Shown here: piece by piece, positions 8,991-17,341 of the stretch
Layout: the number at the start of each line of letters is the position of its first letter
Position numbering within the stretch: the stretch's first letter is position 1
Notes under the pieces: model-generated
Databases searched by the model: none
Seen by the model: the letters and a program-made list of their open reading frames with translations, nothing else
Told to the model about the DNA's origin: nothing
Translations under genes and position numbers: made by a program
Assembly (NCBI RefSeq): GCF_001424985.1
Contig: NZ_LMDA01000027.1
Location: forward strand, 65,894 to 129,893
Direction of reading: 5' to 3'
DNA: 64,000 nucleotides
Source: Rhizobium sp. Root1212
GTDB taxonomy: Bacteria > Pseudomonadota > Alphaproteobacteria > Rhizobiales > Rhizobiaceae

Positions 8991-9275
8991 CTAGAAATTC
9001 GTCGGGCCGGGTTTGTTGAACCTGGAAACGGGTATGGCCCCGCCTTCGGTCTCGCCCGCCTTGCCGGAGGGGGTCTCTATGGCGTCGCGCCTGCCGCCAC
9101 GCGCGGCTCTCCAGATCAGGAAAACGACGCCGAGGAAATAGCCGACCTGCAGAAGCAAGGCACAGAGGACCGTCTGGACGAGGGTGCTCCAAAGCGAGCC
9201 GTTCATCGCATAGGTGGCAAGGGCAAAGACGGCGAGGGCGCCGATCATGCTGACAAAAACACGCGGTCCGTACAT
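8991..9275 (-). CDS. exoX: ExoX, small inner-membrane repressor of exopolysaccharide production
   Basis: A 94-residue protein with two hydrophobic segments, roughly residues 5-25 ([18 protein letters not shown]) and 30-55 ([18 protein letters not shown]...), followed by a basic and polar tail ending KPGPTNF. Size, topology and position next to exoY match ExoX, which lowers succinoglycan synthesis after transcription, probably by acting on ExoY. The exoX to exoY copy ratio controls output in S. meliloti. Here it is divergent from exoY across a 750-base control region. Confidence 0.92.
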   Translation of the reverse strand: MYGPRVFVSMIGALAVFALATYAMNGSLWSTLVQTVLCALLLQVGYFLGVVFLIWRAARGGRRDAIETPSGKAGETEGGAIPVSRFNKPGPTNF

Positions 9276-10025
9276 GGTTTATCCCGAACCTGGATGACGT
9301 CTTGAAACAATCATGGCCGCCTGGCCTCCTCCGATCCCTGCCGGCACTATAAACAAAGAACCCTTGAGAATATATGGGGAGAGTTCGTGAGAGCCGCAAT
9401 CGGCGCGAAAAACATCCGCGAACTGTCTCTGGCCCGTCTCCGTGGTAACGAACATGCGCTTCGCCCCGGCCGAATCCCGAATCCAAGCGGTCAAAGCAGC
9501 CTCATTCTGACACAATTACGCCACAATTTCTATTGTAACGCGAGTAAATCAGATACAAAACACCTTCCGATACGTGTATTTTTTCATATCGGGATAAACT
9601 TTTGTTACAGGCCTCACCGATCTACAGGCGACATCTTTTGCAACGCAGCATGATGTTGCGACGCATGATTACTCCACCGCATCAGGTGCGGGATGACTGT
9701 ACCCAAGTTTTTTCGACCCTTGCGAAATGGAGATAAATATATCCGGAAGCCATCGGGAATTATAAATTTCCGCTTCATCTCGGTTCACAGCAGCCGTTGC
9801 AACGTGACCCCTTCGCCGGCAGCAACCTTTAAGAAATTTAATATTCGAGCGGGAAGGTGAATATCGTCTCGCCCTTTTATTCGCCCCTGCTGAAATGCTG
9901 CACCGCAAAAACTGTGTCACCGTCCCGATCTTCTAAAAACAAATTCTGACCATACACTCTCCCTTGGATACGCCCGCGTCCATTCCGGACCCGACAAATC
10001 GCATAACCGCAATGGAGACCACTCT
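9276..10025. promoter_or_regulatory. Large divergent control region between exoX and exoY
   Basis: This 750-base stretch has no credible gene and is AT-rich in the middle. It should carry the promoters of exoX and of exoYFQZ; the same region in S. meliloti is a complex control region. I can point to a small inverted repeat ACAAT-TTCT-ATTGT at 9523-9536 but cannot assign a binding protein. Short open frames at 9279-9515 and 9669-9920 (minus strand) do not look like proteins. Confidence 0.6.
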
Positions 10026-10703
10026 ATGAAGTCAGCGACCAGATCGGCCAACTCGCCGTTTCTCATGACGCTCGCCACCGGCCACCCGCCGGTCGGTGGA
10101 ATTTCAAAAAGGGGTTTCGACATCCTCGCCGCCGTCTCGGCCCTGGTTTTCCTGAGCCCGATCCTTCTGATGATCGCAGCGCTCGTGAAATTCACCGATG
10201 GCGGCAAGGTGTTTTACGGACACCCCCGTATCGGCCATAACGGCCGCAGCTTTCGTTGCCTGAAGTTCCGCACCATGCGGCAGGATGGCGATCGCATTCT
10301 GAAGGAGCACCTGCAGGCCAACCCTCAGGCCTATGCGGAGTGGCGCGCCACCCGCAAGCTCAAGGACGATCCGCGTGTAACCATCGTCGGAACCGTGCTG
10401 CGCAAGCTCAGCCTCGATGAACTGCCCCAACTCATCAACATCATTCGCGGCGACATGAGCGTCGTGGGACCGCGCCCCGTCGTGGAAGACGAACTGGAAC
10501 TCTATGAGAGTGCCGCCGTCTACTACCTGCGGTCCCGTCCGGGTCTGACCGGCCTCTGGCAGGTCAGCGGCCGCAACGATGTTTCCTATGCCTCGCGCAT
10601 CGCTTTCGATACCCACTACGTCAAGAACTGGTCGTTCACCCGCGATGTCGTCATCGTCGCCCGCACGATCCCGGCCGTCTGCCTGTCCCGTGGCAGCTAC
10701 TGA
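10026..10703 (+). CDS. exoY: ExoY, undecaprenyl-phosphate galactose-1-phosphate transferase
   Basis: A 225-residue bacterial sugar transferase that starts succinoglycan synthesis by moving galactose-1-phosphate from UDP-galactose to undecaprenyl phosphate. After a hydrophobic segment (about residues 35-56, LAAVSALVFLSPILLMIAAL) come the family blocks KFRTMR, KLSLDELPQL, RGDMSVVGPRP and RPGLTGLWQVSGR. A GGAG ribosome site precedes the ATG. It leads the exoYFQZ run, and its activity is the usual target of ExoX. Confidence 0.96.
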   Translation: MKSATRSANSPFLMTLATGHPPVGGISKRGFDILAAVSALVFLSPILLMIAALVKFTDGGKVFYGHPRIGHNGRSFRCLKFRTMRQDGDRILKEHLQANPQAYAEWRATRKLKDDPRVTIVGTVLRKLSLDELPQLINIIRGDMSVVGPRPVVEDELELYESAAVYYLRSRPGLTGLWQVSGRNDVSYASRIAFDTHYVKNWSFTRDVVIVARTIPAVCLSRGSY

Positions 10704-10747
10704 GCATTTTTGACCGACATCACGGCGCGTGCCCCTTGAGGGCCGCC

Positions 10748-12034
10748 GTGAAACGAAACGGATTTCCCATGAAGACACGTCCAGCGGCCCTTGGGCCGAG
10801 AAAGTTCCGTCGTTCCGTTTTCGGCCTCATGGCCGGAATGATGGCGGTCGTCACCTTTACCGGCGGCACCCGCGCCGACGATTATCACCTCGACGTGCTC
10901 GACAAGTTGCGCATCCGCGTCGTCGAGTGGCAGACGGCCGAGGGCACGGTGCGCGACTGGTCGGCTGTCAGCGGCGAGTATTCGGTCGGTGCTTCCGGCC
11001 AGATCTCGCTGCCGTTGATCGGCGACCTGCCGGTCTCCGGCAAGACGACGGCAGAAGTTTCCGCCGATATCGGCAAGCGCATGCAGATGCTTTTCGGCCT
11101 GCGCGACCTGCCGACCGCTTCCGTCGAGCTGGCACAGTATCGCCCGGTCTATATCTCCGGCGAAGTGCAGACGCCGGGCGAATACCCGTTCTCGCCCAAC
11201 ATGACGGTGCTGAAGGCCGTCAGCCTCGGCGGCGGCCTGCGCCGCGCCGATCCAGGCCAGCGCATCGCGCGGGATTTCATCCGCGCCGACGGCGATGCCT
11301 CCGTTCTCGTGGCCGAACGCAACCGGCTGCTGGTGCGCCGGGCAAGGCTGATGGCTGAGATCGCCGAGAAACAGGATATCACGGTCCCGCCGGAACTGAA
11401 GGACGCGCCGGATGCCGCCGGCCTCGTCGCCAGCGAAAAGGCGTTGCTCGTCTCACGCGACAAGAAGCAGAAGCTGCAGCTCGAGGCGCTGGCCGATCTC
11501 AAGGATCTTCTGCAAAAGGAGGTCGCCTCGCTCGACAAGAAGACCGAGACCCAGACGCGGCAGTTGCAACTGGTCAATGAAGACCTGGAAAAGGCCGGCG
11601 GCCTTGAGGAGAAGGGGCTGCTCCTCAGCGCTCGCAAGCTGTCGCTGGAACAGCGCGCAGCCGACCTGCAGGCAGCTCTGCTCGATATCGACACGACGGC
11701 GCTGAAAGCCAAACAGGACATCAACAAAGCCGGCCAGGACGAGACCAATCTGAAGAACGATTGGGACGCCGCCCTTGCCCAGGAGCTGCAGAACACCGAA
11801 AGCGAACTCGACACGATCGCACTCAAGCTTTCGACCAGCCGCTCGCTGATGTCGGAAGCGCTGTCGCAATCGGCCGATGAAGCCTTGCGCAAGGACAATG
11901 CCGCGGGGGCGGGCATCGCTTACGTCATCGTGCGGGAGAAGGATGGCCGCGCCACGGAAATCCCCGCCGAAGAGACGACGCAGGTCCTTCCGGGCGACGT
12001 GATCAAGGTGCAGCTCAACGTCGCGATGCGGTGA
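10748..12034 (+). CDS. exoF: ExoF, periplasmic/outer-membrane polysaccharide export protein
   Basis: A protein of about 428 residues with a signal-like N-terminus (RRSVFGLMAGMMAVVTFTGG), a Poly_export domain (DKLRIRVVEW ... YSVGASGQISLPLIGDL), a SLBB-like segment (VYISGEVQTPGEYPFSPNM) and a long coiled coil (about residues 190-380). A C-terminal block has QVLPGDVIKVQL. ExoF belongs to the OPX export family. The GTG at 10748 follows GAGGG by six bases and is preferred; a TTG at 10736 and an ATG at 10769 are alternatives. exoQ follows after 7 bases. Confidence 0.92.
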   Translation: MKRNGFPMKTRPAALGPRKFRRSVFGLMAGMMAVVTFTGGTRADDYHLDVLDKLRIRVVEWQTAEGTVRDWSAVSGEYSVGASGQISLPLIGDLPVSGKTTAEVSADIGKRMQMLFGLRDLPTASVELAQYRPVYISGEVQTPGEYPFSPNMTVLKAVSLGGGLRRADPGQRIARDFIRADGDASVLVAERNRLLVRRARLMAEIAEKQDITVPPELKDAPDAAGLVASEKALLVSRDKKQKLQLEALADLKDLLQKEVASLDKKTETQTRQLQLVNEDLEKAGGLEEKGLLLSARKLSLEQRAADLQAALLDIDTTALKAKQDINKAGQDETNLKNDWDAALAQELQNTESELDTIALKLSTSRSLMSEALSQSADEALRKDNAAGAGIAYVIVREKDGRATEIPAEETTQVLPGDVIKVQLNVAMR

Positions 12035-12041
12035 GGTGACA

Positions 12042-13328
12042 ATGCGAGTCGCTAAGGCAAGCCTGATCACTCCGGGAGAAAACGACGCCTACGGCCTGTT
12101 TGCCGTGGCGCTATCGTTCTTCGTCTTCGCCTATTCGGCGAATTTCGGCCAGGTGTCGATCCTTGCCTATTACGGACTGTGGCTGCCGCTGGTGCTGATC
12201 GATTACCGGCGCGTGCTCGGCAATTACGGCGCCAATCTGTGGATTTTCAGCTTCGCGATCTTTGCCTGCCTCTCGGTTTTCTGGTCGGCTGCACCGTCGA
12301 TGACGCTGCGCACCGGCATCCAGTATTTCACCCATGTCGTCTGCGCGCTGATTGCCGTGCGCGTTCTCGATATCCGCACGCTGACCTGCGGCGCGCTGCT
12401 GGGAACGGGCATCGTGCTGCTTTATTCCCTGCTATTCGGCGTCTATCACGCCGATCCGCTGGAAGGCACGGTAAGCTTCGTCGGGGCTTTCGCCTCGAAG
12501 AACCAGCTTGGTTTCTATGCCTCGCTCGGCGTCTATTTCGCCTTCGCGGCAGTCGTGACGCTGCGCGAGCGGCGCATCTGGCTGATGGCGAGCGGCATTG
12601 TCGGACTGCTGGCCTGTTATGCGCTGATCGCTTCGCAATCGGCCACCTCGGTTCTGACGACGGCTGCGGTGGTTGGGGCATCACTCGGCTTGCGCATTCT
12701 GCTGCGGCTGTCGCCAAAACACAGGAAGATGGTCTTCATCGGGGGAGGAGTAGCCTTCATCGCGCTGATTGCTGCCTTCATTTCTGCCGGCGGCACCGAT
12801 CTCGTGCTCGGGGCCTTCGGCAAGGATTCGACGCTGACCGGGCGCACCTATCTCTGGCAGCAAGGTATTGAAGCGGCAGCCGCCCACCCCGCCTTCGGCG
12901 TCGGCTATCAGGCCTATTGGGTGCAGGGCTTTTCCGAGCCTGAACGGCTCTGGGAGGAATTCTTCATCGGTTCCCGCTCCGGTTTCCATTTCCACAACAC
13001 CTTTATCGAGGCGACGGTCGAAACCGGTCTGATCGGCCTGTTCCTGCTCTGCATGATCCTGATCGTCACAGTATTCGGCCAGTTGAAGCGCTTTCTCGTG
13101 CATGCCAACGATCCCGAAGCGACGGTGCTCTTCGGCATTTCGCTGCTGCTGGCGATGCGGGCCTTCGTGGAGATCGATATCATGAACCCGTACCATGTCG
13201 GCTCGTTCCTGCTCTATTTCGCCGCCGGCAAGCTGATGCAGCGGCCACAGCGCGCACCGAGCCTATCGTGGCCGAGCGAGACGCGTGTCCACCGGATCAT
13301 CTACGCCCTGCCGCAGGCCGGCCGATGA
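12042..13328 (+). CDS. exoQ: ExoQ, Wzy-type succinoglycan polymerase
   Basis: An integral membrane protein of 428 residues with about ten to twelve hydrophobic segments. It has the O-antigen ligase/Wzy pattern of a large periplasmic loop holding GRTYLWQQGIEAAAAHPAFG and, after it, FHFHNTFIEATVETGLIGLF. It should join lipid-linked octasaccharides into high-molecular-weight succinoglycan. The ATG at 12042 has a GAGG ribosome site five bases upstream, and a GTG at 12036 is less likely. Its stop overlaps the exoZ start as ATGA. Confidence 0.93.
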   Translation: MRVAKASLITPGENDAYGLFAVALSFFVFAYSANFGQVSILAYYGLWLPLVLIDYRRVLGNYGANLWIFSFAIFACLSVFWSAAPSMTLRTGIQYFTHVVCALIAVRVLDIRTLTCGALLGTGIVLLYSLLFGVYHADPLEGTVSFVGAFASKNQLGFYASLGVYFAFAAVVTLRERRIWLMASGIVGLLACYALIASQSATSVLTTAAVVGASLGLRILLRLSPKHRKMVFIGGGVAFIALIAAFISAGGTDLVLGAFGKDSTLTGRTYLWQQGIEAAAAHPAFGVGYQAYWVQGFSEPERLWEEFFIGSRSGFHFHNTFIEATVETGLIGLFLLCMILIVTVFGQLKRFLVHANDPEATVLFGISLLLAMRAFVEIDIMNPYHVGSFLLYFAAGKLMQRPQRAPSLSWPSETRVHRIIYALPQAGR

Positions 13329-14332
13329 AGACGCTCTACGGCATCCAGTATCTGCGGGCGCTGGCAGCGATTGCCGTCGTGCTGTTTCATGCGGCGGAAA
13401 GGACGGATTACGCCTTTGCCATCGGCGCTGCCGGGGTGGATGTGTTCTTCGTCATCAGCGGTTTCATCATGTGGGTGATCAGCGAAAACCGTCCGGCTTC
13501 GCCGGCACGGTTTTTGAGCGATCGTCTGCGGCGCATCGTCCCGGTCTACTGGCTCGCGACGGCGGTCATGGTCCTCGGCGGCATCGTTGGCCTGTTTCCC
13601 AACCTCATCCTGTCGCTGCAGCACGTGCTGGCATCGCTATTTTTCGTGCCCATGCGCTCGCCGAGCAACGGCGAGATCTGGCCGGTACTGGTTCAGGGGT
13701 GGACGCTGAATTTCGAGATGTTCTTCTATGCCGCCTTCGCAGCCGCGCTCTTCCTCCCGAGAAATCTTCGACTGCCTATGCTCGGGGCGCTCTTCGCCGC
13801 TCTGGTGATACTCGGCGCTACCATCTCATCGGACAACCCGCTGTTCCTCACCTATACCCGCCCGATCATTCTCGAATTCGTGGCCGGCATGGCGCTTGGA
13901 GCGCTGTGGTTGAAGGGCTTCGTGCCGAAGGTGCGGATCGGGGGCTTTCTGCTGGCGCTGTCGCTCGGTGGCTTCGCAACGATCGCCTTGCTGCGGCTTC
14001 CGTTCGACGAGCGCATCTGCGGTCCGCTTGCCGTCACGCTTGTCCTCGGCACTCTCAGCCTCGAAGCCAACAGCATGGTCCGCCATGCGAGCATTCCCGC
14101 GTTTCTCGGCAATGCCTCCTATTCCATCTACCTCTGGCACACCTTCGCCATATCGGTTGCGGTGAAGTTGGGGATGGGCCTGCACATGCCGGTGCCGCTG
14201 GTTTTCGCCGTTGCTGTTATGGCCGGTGTGGTGGCCGGCTCTCTGGCTTATCTCTTCGTGGAAAAGCCGCTTATTCGCGTTTTTCAGCGCCGCCCGGCGT
14301 CCCCCCGCATGCGCCTGCGCGAGGCGAGATAG
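13325..14332 (+). CDS. exoZ: ExoZ, succinoglycan acetyltransferase (acyltransferase 3)
   Basis: A 335-residue multi-pass acyltransferase starting MKTLYGIQYLRALAAIAVV, with the family His in LFHAAER and the DVFFVISGFIMW block. It adds acetyl groups to a glucose of the succinoglycan repeat. The ATG lies in the ATGA overlap with exoQ; an upstream in-frame start at 13268 would add 19 residues with no family match. This is the right border of the exo cluster; exoB, which follows in S. meliloti, is absent here. Confidence 0.93.
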   Translation: MKTLYGIQYLRALAAIAVVLFHAAERTDYAFAIGAAGVDVFFVISGFIMWVISENRPASPARFLSDRLRRIVPVYWLATAVMVLGGIVGLFPNLILSLQHVLASLFFVPMRSPSNGEIWPVLVQGWTLNFEMFFYAAFAAALFLPRNLRLPMLGALFAALVILGATISSDNPLFLTYTRPIILEFVAGMALGALWLKGFVPKVRIGGFLLALSLGGFATIALLRLPFDERICGPLAVTLVLGTLSLEANSMVRHASIPAFLGNASYSIYLWHTFAISVAVKLGMGLHMPVPLVFAVAVMAGVVAGSLAYLFVEKPLIRVFQRRPASPRMRLREAR

Positions 14333-14366
14333 CGGCCACCGCAGCCCGTGAAGGCTGCGATGGCCG
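14333..14366. terminator. Strong hairpin between converging exoZ and M24 peptidase genes
   Basis: CGGCCAcCGCAGCC pairs with GGCTGCGaTGGCCG around a CGTGAA loop, 13 of 14 positions. It lies exactly between the two convergent stop codons and could stop both transcripts. No long T-run follows on either strand. Confidence 0.6.
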
Positions 14367-14372
14367 TATAAA

Positions 14373-15473
14373 TCAGCCGATCACCTTCACATCGCGCGAC
14401 AGCGACGAGAAGATTTCCGGGCCGTCCTTGCGCAGGATGACGATATCCTCAAGCCGGATGCCGAAGCGGCCGGGCAGGTAGATGCCGGGCTCGATCGAGA
14501 ACACCATGCCTTCCTCCAGCACCGTCTCCGAGGTCGCGGTGATATAGGGCGGCTCGTGTCCGTCGATGCCCATGCCATGGCCGGTGCGGTGGACGAAATA
14601 TTCGCCGTAACCGGCATCCGAGATCACTTTGCGGGCAGCCGCATCGACGATCTTTGCGACCACACCAGGCTTTGCGGCAGCAAGGGCAGCCTGCACCGCC
14701 CTCTCGACGATGGCGTGGACCTCCGCGTAGCCTTCGGGCGCCTTGCCGATGACGGCCATGCGGGTGATGTCGCTCGGATAACCGTCCTTGCGGCCGCCGA
14801 TATCGATAACGACGGCATCACCTTCCTCGATCACCCGCTCGCTGGCGGAATGATGCGGAAAGGCGCCGTTGCCGCCGGCACCGACGATCCAGAAGGCCGG
14901 CGAAGCGCCTTCGGAGGAGAAATGCGCCCGGATATCCGCGGCAAGTTCCTTCTCCTTCATGCCCGGACGAACCTTTGCGAAGGCCGCCTGCATGGCGCGG
15001 TCGGCGATGCCGGCATTCATCTTCAGCTTTTCGTATTCGCTTTCATCCTTGCACATACGCAGGGCGCCAAGCGTGTCCGGCGTGAAGTCGCGCGCCGTGT
15101 CGGTCGGCAGGGCGTCGAGCAGCAGCAGCGCGAAATCGGCTCGCATCGTCTCGTCGAGGGCAACGCGCCCCGGTGCCTTGGCGCCGATCCCGTCCAGCGC
15201 GTCGGCAAGCGCCTTCACCGGCCCCTGATCGTCCGACCAGTTATAGAAGGCGATATCGGTGAATTCGCGCGTGCCGTCGGCATTCAGCGCCGGCATCAGG
15301 AAGGCTTCCTTTTCCGGCGCGATCAAGAGCAGGCAGGGGCGTTCGTCCGGATGCGGGTGGAAGCCGAGGACCCAATCCATGTGGGAGCCCGGTGCAATCG
15401 CGATCAGGCCTGTTCCGGTGTCGCGCATGCGCGCGCGCAGGGCCGCGAGGCGATGCTTTGTCTTTTCAGTCAT
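14373..15473 (-). CDS. M24-family metallopeptidase (Xaa-Pro aminopeptidase/dipeptidase type)
   Basis: A 366-residue pita-bread-fold enzyme. All five metal ligands are visible: Asp224 (VIDIGG), Asp235 (PSDITR), His299 (HRTGHGMG), Glu328 (SIEPGIY) and Glu342 (RLEDIV). Because they are intact it should be a true two-metal peptidase and not a creatinase, which has lost them. It probably cleaves an X-Pro or related peptide or amide in the cytoplasm. A GGAGG ribosome site precedes the ATG. It is the last gene of the dpp-hyu unit, separated from hyuB by a palindromic repeat, so it likely processes a product of that pathway. The exact substrate is unknown. Confidence 0.88.
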   Translation of the reverse strand: MTEKTKHRLAALRARMRDTGTGLIAIAPGSHMDWVLGFHPHPDERPCLLLIAPEKEAFLMPALNADGTREFTDIAFYNWSDDQGPVKALADALDGIGAKAPGRVALDETMRADFALLLLDALPTDTARDFTPDTLGALRMCKDESEYEKLKMNAGIADRAMQAAFAKVRPGMKEKELAADIRAHFSSEGASPAFWIVGAGGNGAFPHHSASERVIEEGDAVVIDIGGRKDGYPSDITRMAVIGKAPEGYAEVHAIVERAVQAALAAAKPGVVAKIVDAAARKVISDAGYGEYFVHRTGHGMGIDGHEPPYITATSETVLEEGMVFSIEPGIYLPGRFGIRLEDIVILRKDGPEIFSSLSRDVKVIG

Positions 15474-15527
15474 AGACGTCCTCCAAAATTTCGAGCCGTT
15501 TTATTGGCGATAAGTTTGCCGCTTGTC

Positions 15528-15648
15528 CCTTCTCCCCGCGTGCGGGGAGAAGGTGGCCGATAGGCCGGCTGAGGGGCACAGCCTCGCACCGGAAGGATGA
15601 GAGTATTTGCCCCTCACCCTAGCCCTCTCCCCGCACGCGGGGAGAGGG
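15528..15648. repeat. RIME-like palindromic intergenic repeat, copy 1
   Basis: Two strong palindromes bracket the element: CCTTCTCCCCGC with GCGGGGAGAAGG (15528-15553), and CCCTCTCCCCGC with GCGGGGAGAGGG (15623-15648), with a GAGGGGCA segment between. A second copy in reverse orientation lies at 23565-23687. The layout fits the rhizobial intergenic mosaic (RIME) class. It lies between hyuB and the peptidase gene and may form RNA hairpins in the transcript. Confidence 0.8.
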
Positions 15649-15662
15649 GACGATGGAGAGCA

Positions 15663-17330
15663 TCACTCACCCCTGTAACCATAAACCTCCTGAGCCCGCT
15701 CGGCTGATATCAGGCCGTTGCGGACATCCTCCGCCACCTTGGCCGGATCGCGCTCCTTCGGGTTGCCGAGACCGCCGCCGGCGCCGGTGATGACGCGGAT
15801 GACGTCGTCCTTATCGACCCGGATGCCGGATGCAAAGGCGTAACGTTCGCTGGAACCATCCTTGCGCATCACCAGCGCATAATTGGCCGAGCCTTCACTG
15901 CCGCCATCGAGCGACCACGGCAGGATACGCGAGCGGGTATAGCCGAGCGTCAGGAAGGAATCGTCGCGGCGGATACGGTAATCGAGGCGAATGCCTTGGC
16001 CCCCGGTCCACTTGCCTTCGCCGCCCGGATCGGTGTTCAACTCCATCCGGTCGACGAACAGGCCGTTGCGGGCTTCGGAAATTTCCGCCGGGCAATTGTA
16101 GGTTTCGCCGTGCACGCCGGAAAAGATCGCCGAATTGCCGTCGCGGCCGGCAGACGCGCCCCAGCCGCCGATCTGCGGCTCGATGATCGTGTACTGGCGG
16201 CCGGTATCGGGGTGAATGCCGCCGATGAAGGTGCCGGCAATCGAGGAGAAATGCCCGGCCGGCAGCTTTTCCGGCATGTGCGGCGCAAGGCAGCGCCAGA
16301 CGAGGTCGTAGCCGCGGATGCCGATCTCGTAATAGAAGCCGACGGCGGCCGGCTCCTTGGCATGGAAGCAGGAACCTTCGCGGGTCAAAACCTTCAGCGG
16401 GCGGAAGGAGCCTTCATTGGCCGGCGAGGTCGGGTCGGTCAGCGCCTTGAAGATCACCTGCATGCTGACCAGCGTATCGTCATGACCGGCATTGGAGGGG
16501 CCGGCATCCTGATCGGGATTGTCGCGCAGGTCGATGACGAATTCCGTGTCGGAGATCGTCACTTTGACGTTGAAGATGCGGCCGTCGTCCTGCTCTTCGC
16601 TGAGTTCGAAGGTTCCGTGCGGCAGCTTGGCAAGTTCGGCAAGCGCGATCTTTTCGCCGTGATCCATGAAGCTCACCATCGCGGCCTCGAAGGTTTCGAC
16701 GGTGTATTTCTCGGCCAGCTCCGCCAGCCGCTTCGCCCCGATGCGCACCGACGCAATGGCAGCCCAGAGGTCGCCTTCGAGGAAATCGGGCATGCGGGAA
16801 TTAACGGTGATGATGTCGAAGATGCCGGGAATGGCCTCACCGCGCGAGATCATCTTGATCGCCGGCAGGCGCAGGCCTTCCTGAAAGATTTCCGTCGCAT
16901 CGGCCGAGAGCGAACCCGGCGATTTGCCGCCGACATCCGAATTATGGGCGATATTGGCCGTCCACGCGATCAGCCTGTCGCCGGCAAAGACCGGCATGCA
17001 AACGACGAGGTCGTTGAGGTGGGTAACGCCGCCGTAGTAGGGGTCGTTGGTGATGAAGACGTCGCCGGGCTCGATCTGGCCGGGCTTTGAAAACTTCTCC
17101 AGAAGCACCTTCACCGACTTGTCGAGCACGCCGATGAAGCCGGGAATGCCGGCGCCGGAGGAGGCGAGCTGGCCCTTGGCATCGGTGATGCCGGTGCCCA
17201 TGTCGAGCACTTCGTAGATGATCGAACTCATCGCCGTCTTGCGCATGGCCGCGAACATCTCGTCGGCTGTCGCCTGCAGCGAGTTCTGGATGATTTCGAG
17301 CGTAATCGGATCGTGGGAAGCAGTTGTCAT
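15663..17330 (-). CDS. hyuB: HyuB, hydantoinase/oxoprolinase family B subunit
   Basis: A 555-residue HyuB protein starting MTTASHDPITLEIIQNSLQ. It contains family segments FITNDPYYGGVTHLNDLVV and HNSDVGGKSPGS in the first half and a Gly-rich GAGGGLGNPKERDP near the end. With HyuA it forms an ATP-dependent enzyme that opens hydantoins, 5-oxoproline or related cyclic amides; some relatives carboxylate ketones. The ATG at 17330 follows GAGGAGCGCGGAC, and the hyuA stop lies 11 bases upstream. Substrate cannot be read from sequence, but the peptide-type transporter upstream suggests a small amide or cyclic dipeptide-like compound. Confidence 0.92.
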   Translation of the reverse strand: MTTASHDPITLEIIQNSLQATADEMFAAMRKTAMSSIIYEVLDMGTGITDAKGQLASSGAGIPGFIGVLDKSVKVLLEKFSKPGQIEPGDVFITNDPYYGGVTHLNDLVVCMPVFAGDRLIAWTANIAHNSDVGGKSPGSLSADATEIFQEGLRLPAIKMISRGEAIPGIFDIITVNSRMPDFLEGDLWAAIASVRIGAKRLAELAEKYTVETFEAAMVSFMDHGEKIALAELAKLPHGTFELSEEQDDGRIFNVKVTISDTEFVIDLRDNPDQDAGPSNAGHDDTLVSMQVIFKALTDPTSPANEGSFRPLKVLTREGSCFHAKEPAAVGFYYEIGIRGYDLVWRCLAPHMPEKLPAGHFSSIAGTFIGGIHPDTGRQYTIIEPQIGGWGASAGRDGNSAIFSGVHGETYNCPAEISEARNGLFVDRMELNTDPGGEGKWTGGQGIRLDYRIRRDDSFLTLGYTRSRILPWSLDGGSEGSANYALVMRKDGSSERYAFASGIRVDKDDVIRVITGAGGGLGNPKERDPAKVAEDVRNGLISAERAQEVYGYRGE

Positions 17331-17341
17331 GTCCGCGCTCC

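Noticed and set aside
8991-9486. An N-terminal extension of parD reaching back over exoX
   Set aside because: The extended reading overlaps exoX in another frame and crosses the parDE operator; the GTG at 8928 has a ribosome site and fits the family.
9279-9515. A 78-codon minus-strand frame upstream of exoX
   Set aside because: No ribosome site, no family features, and it lies in the exoX-exoY control region.
9640-9660. GCAAC-N10-GTTGC inverted repeat in the exoX-exoY gap
   Set aside because: Arms are only five bases and the centre does not pair; likely chance.
14373-15473. Creatinase as the identity of the M24-family protein
   Set aside because: All five metal ligands are present and the length is that of a peptidase.
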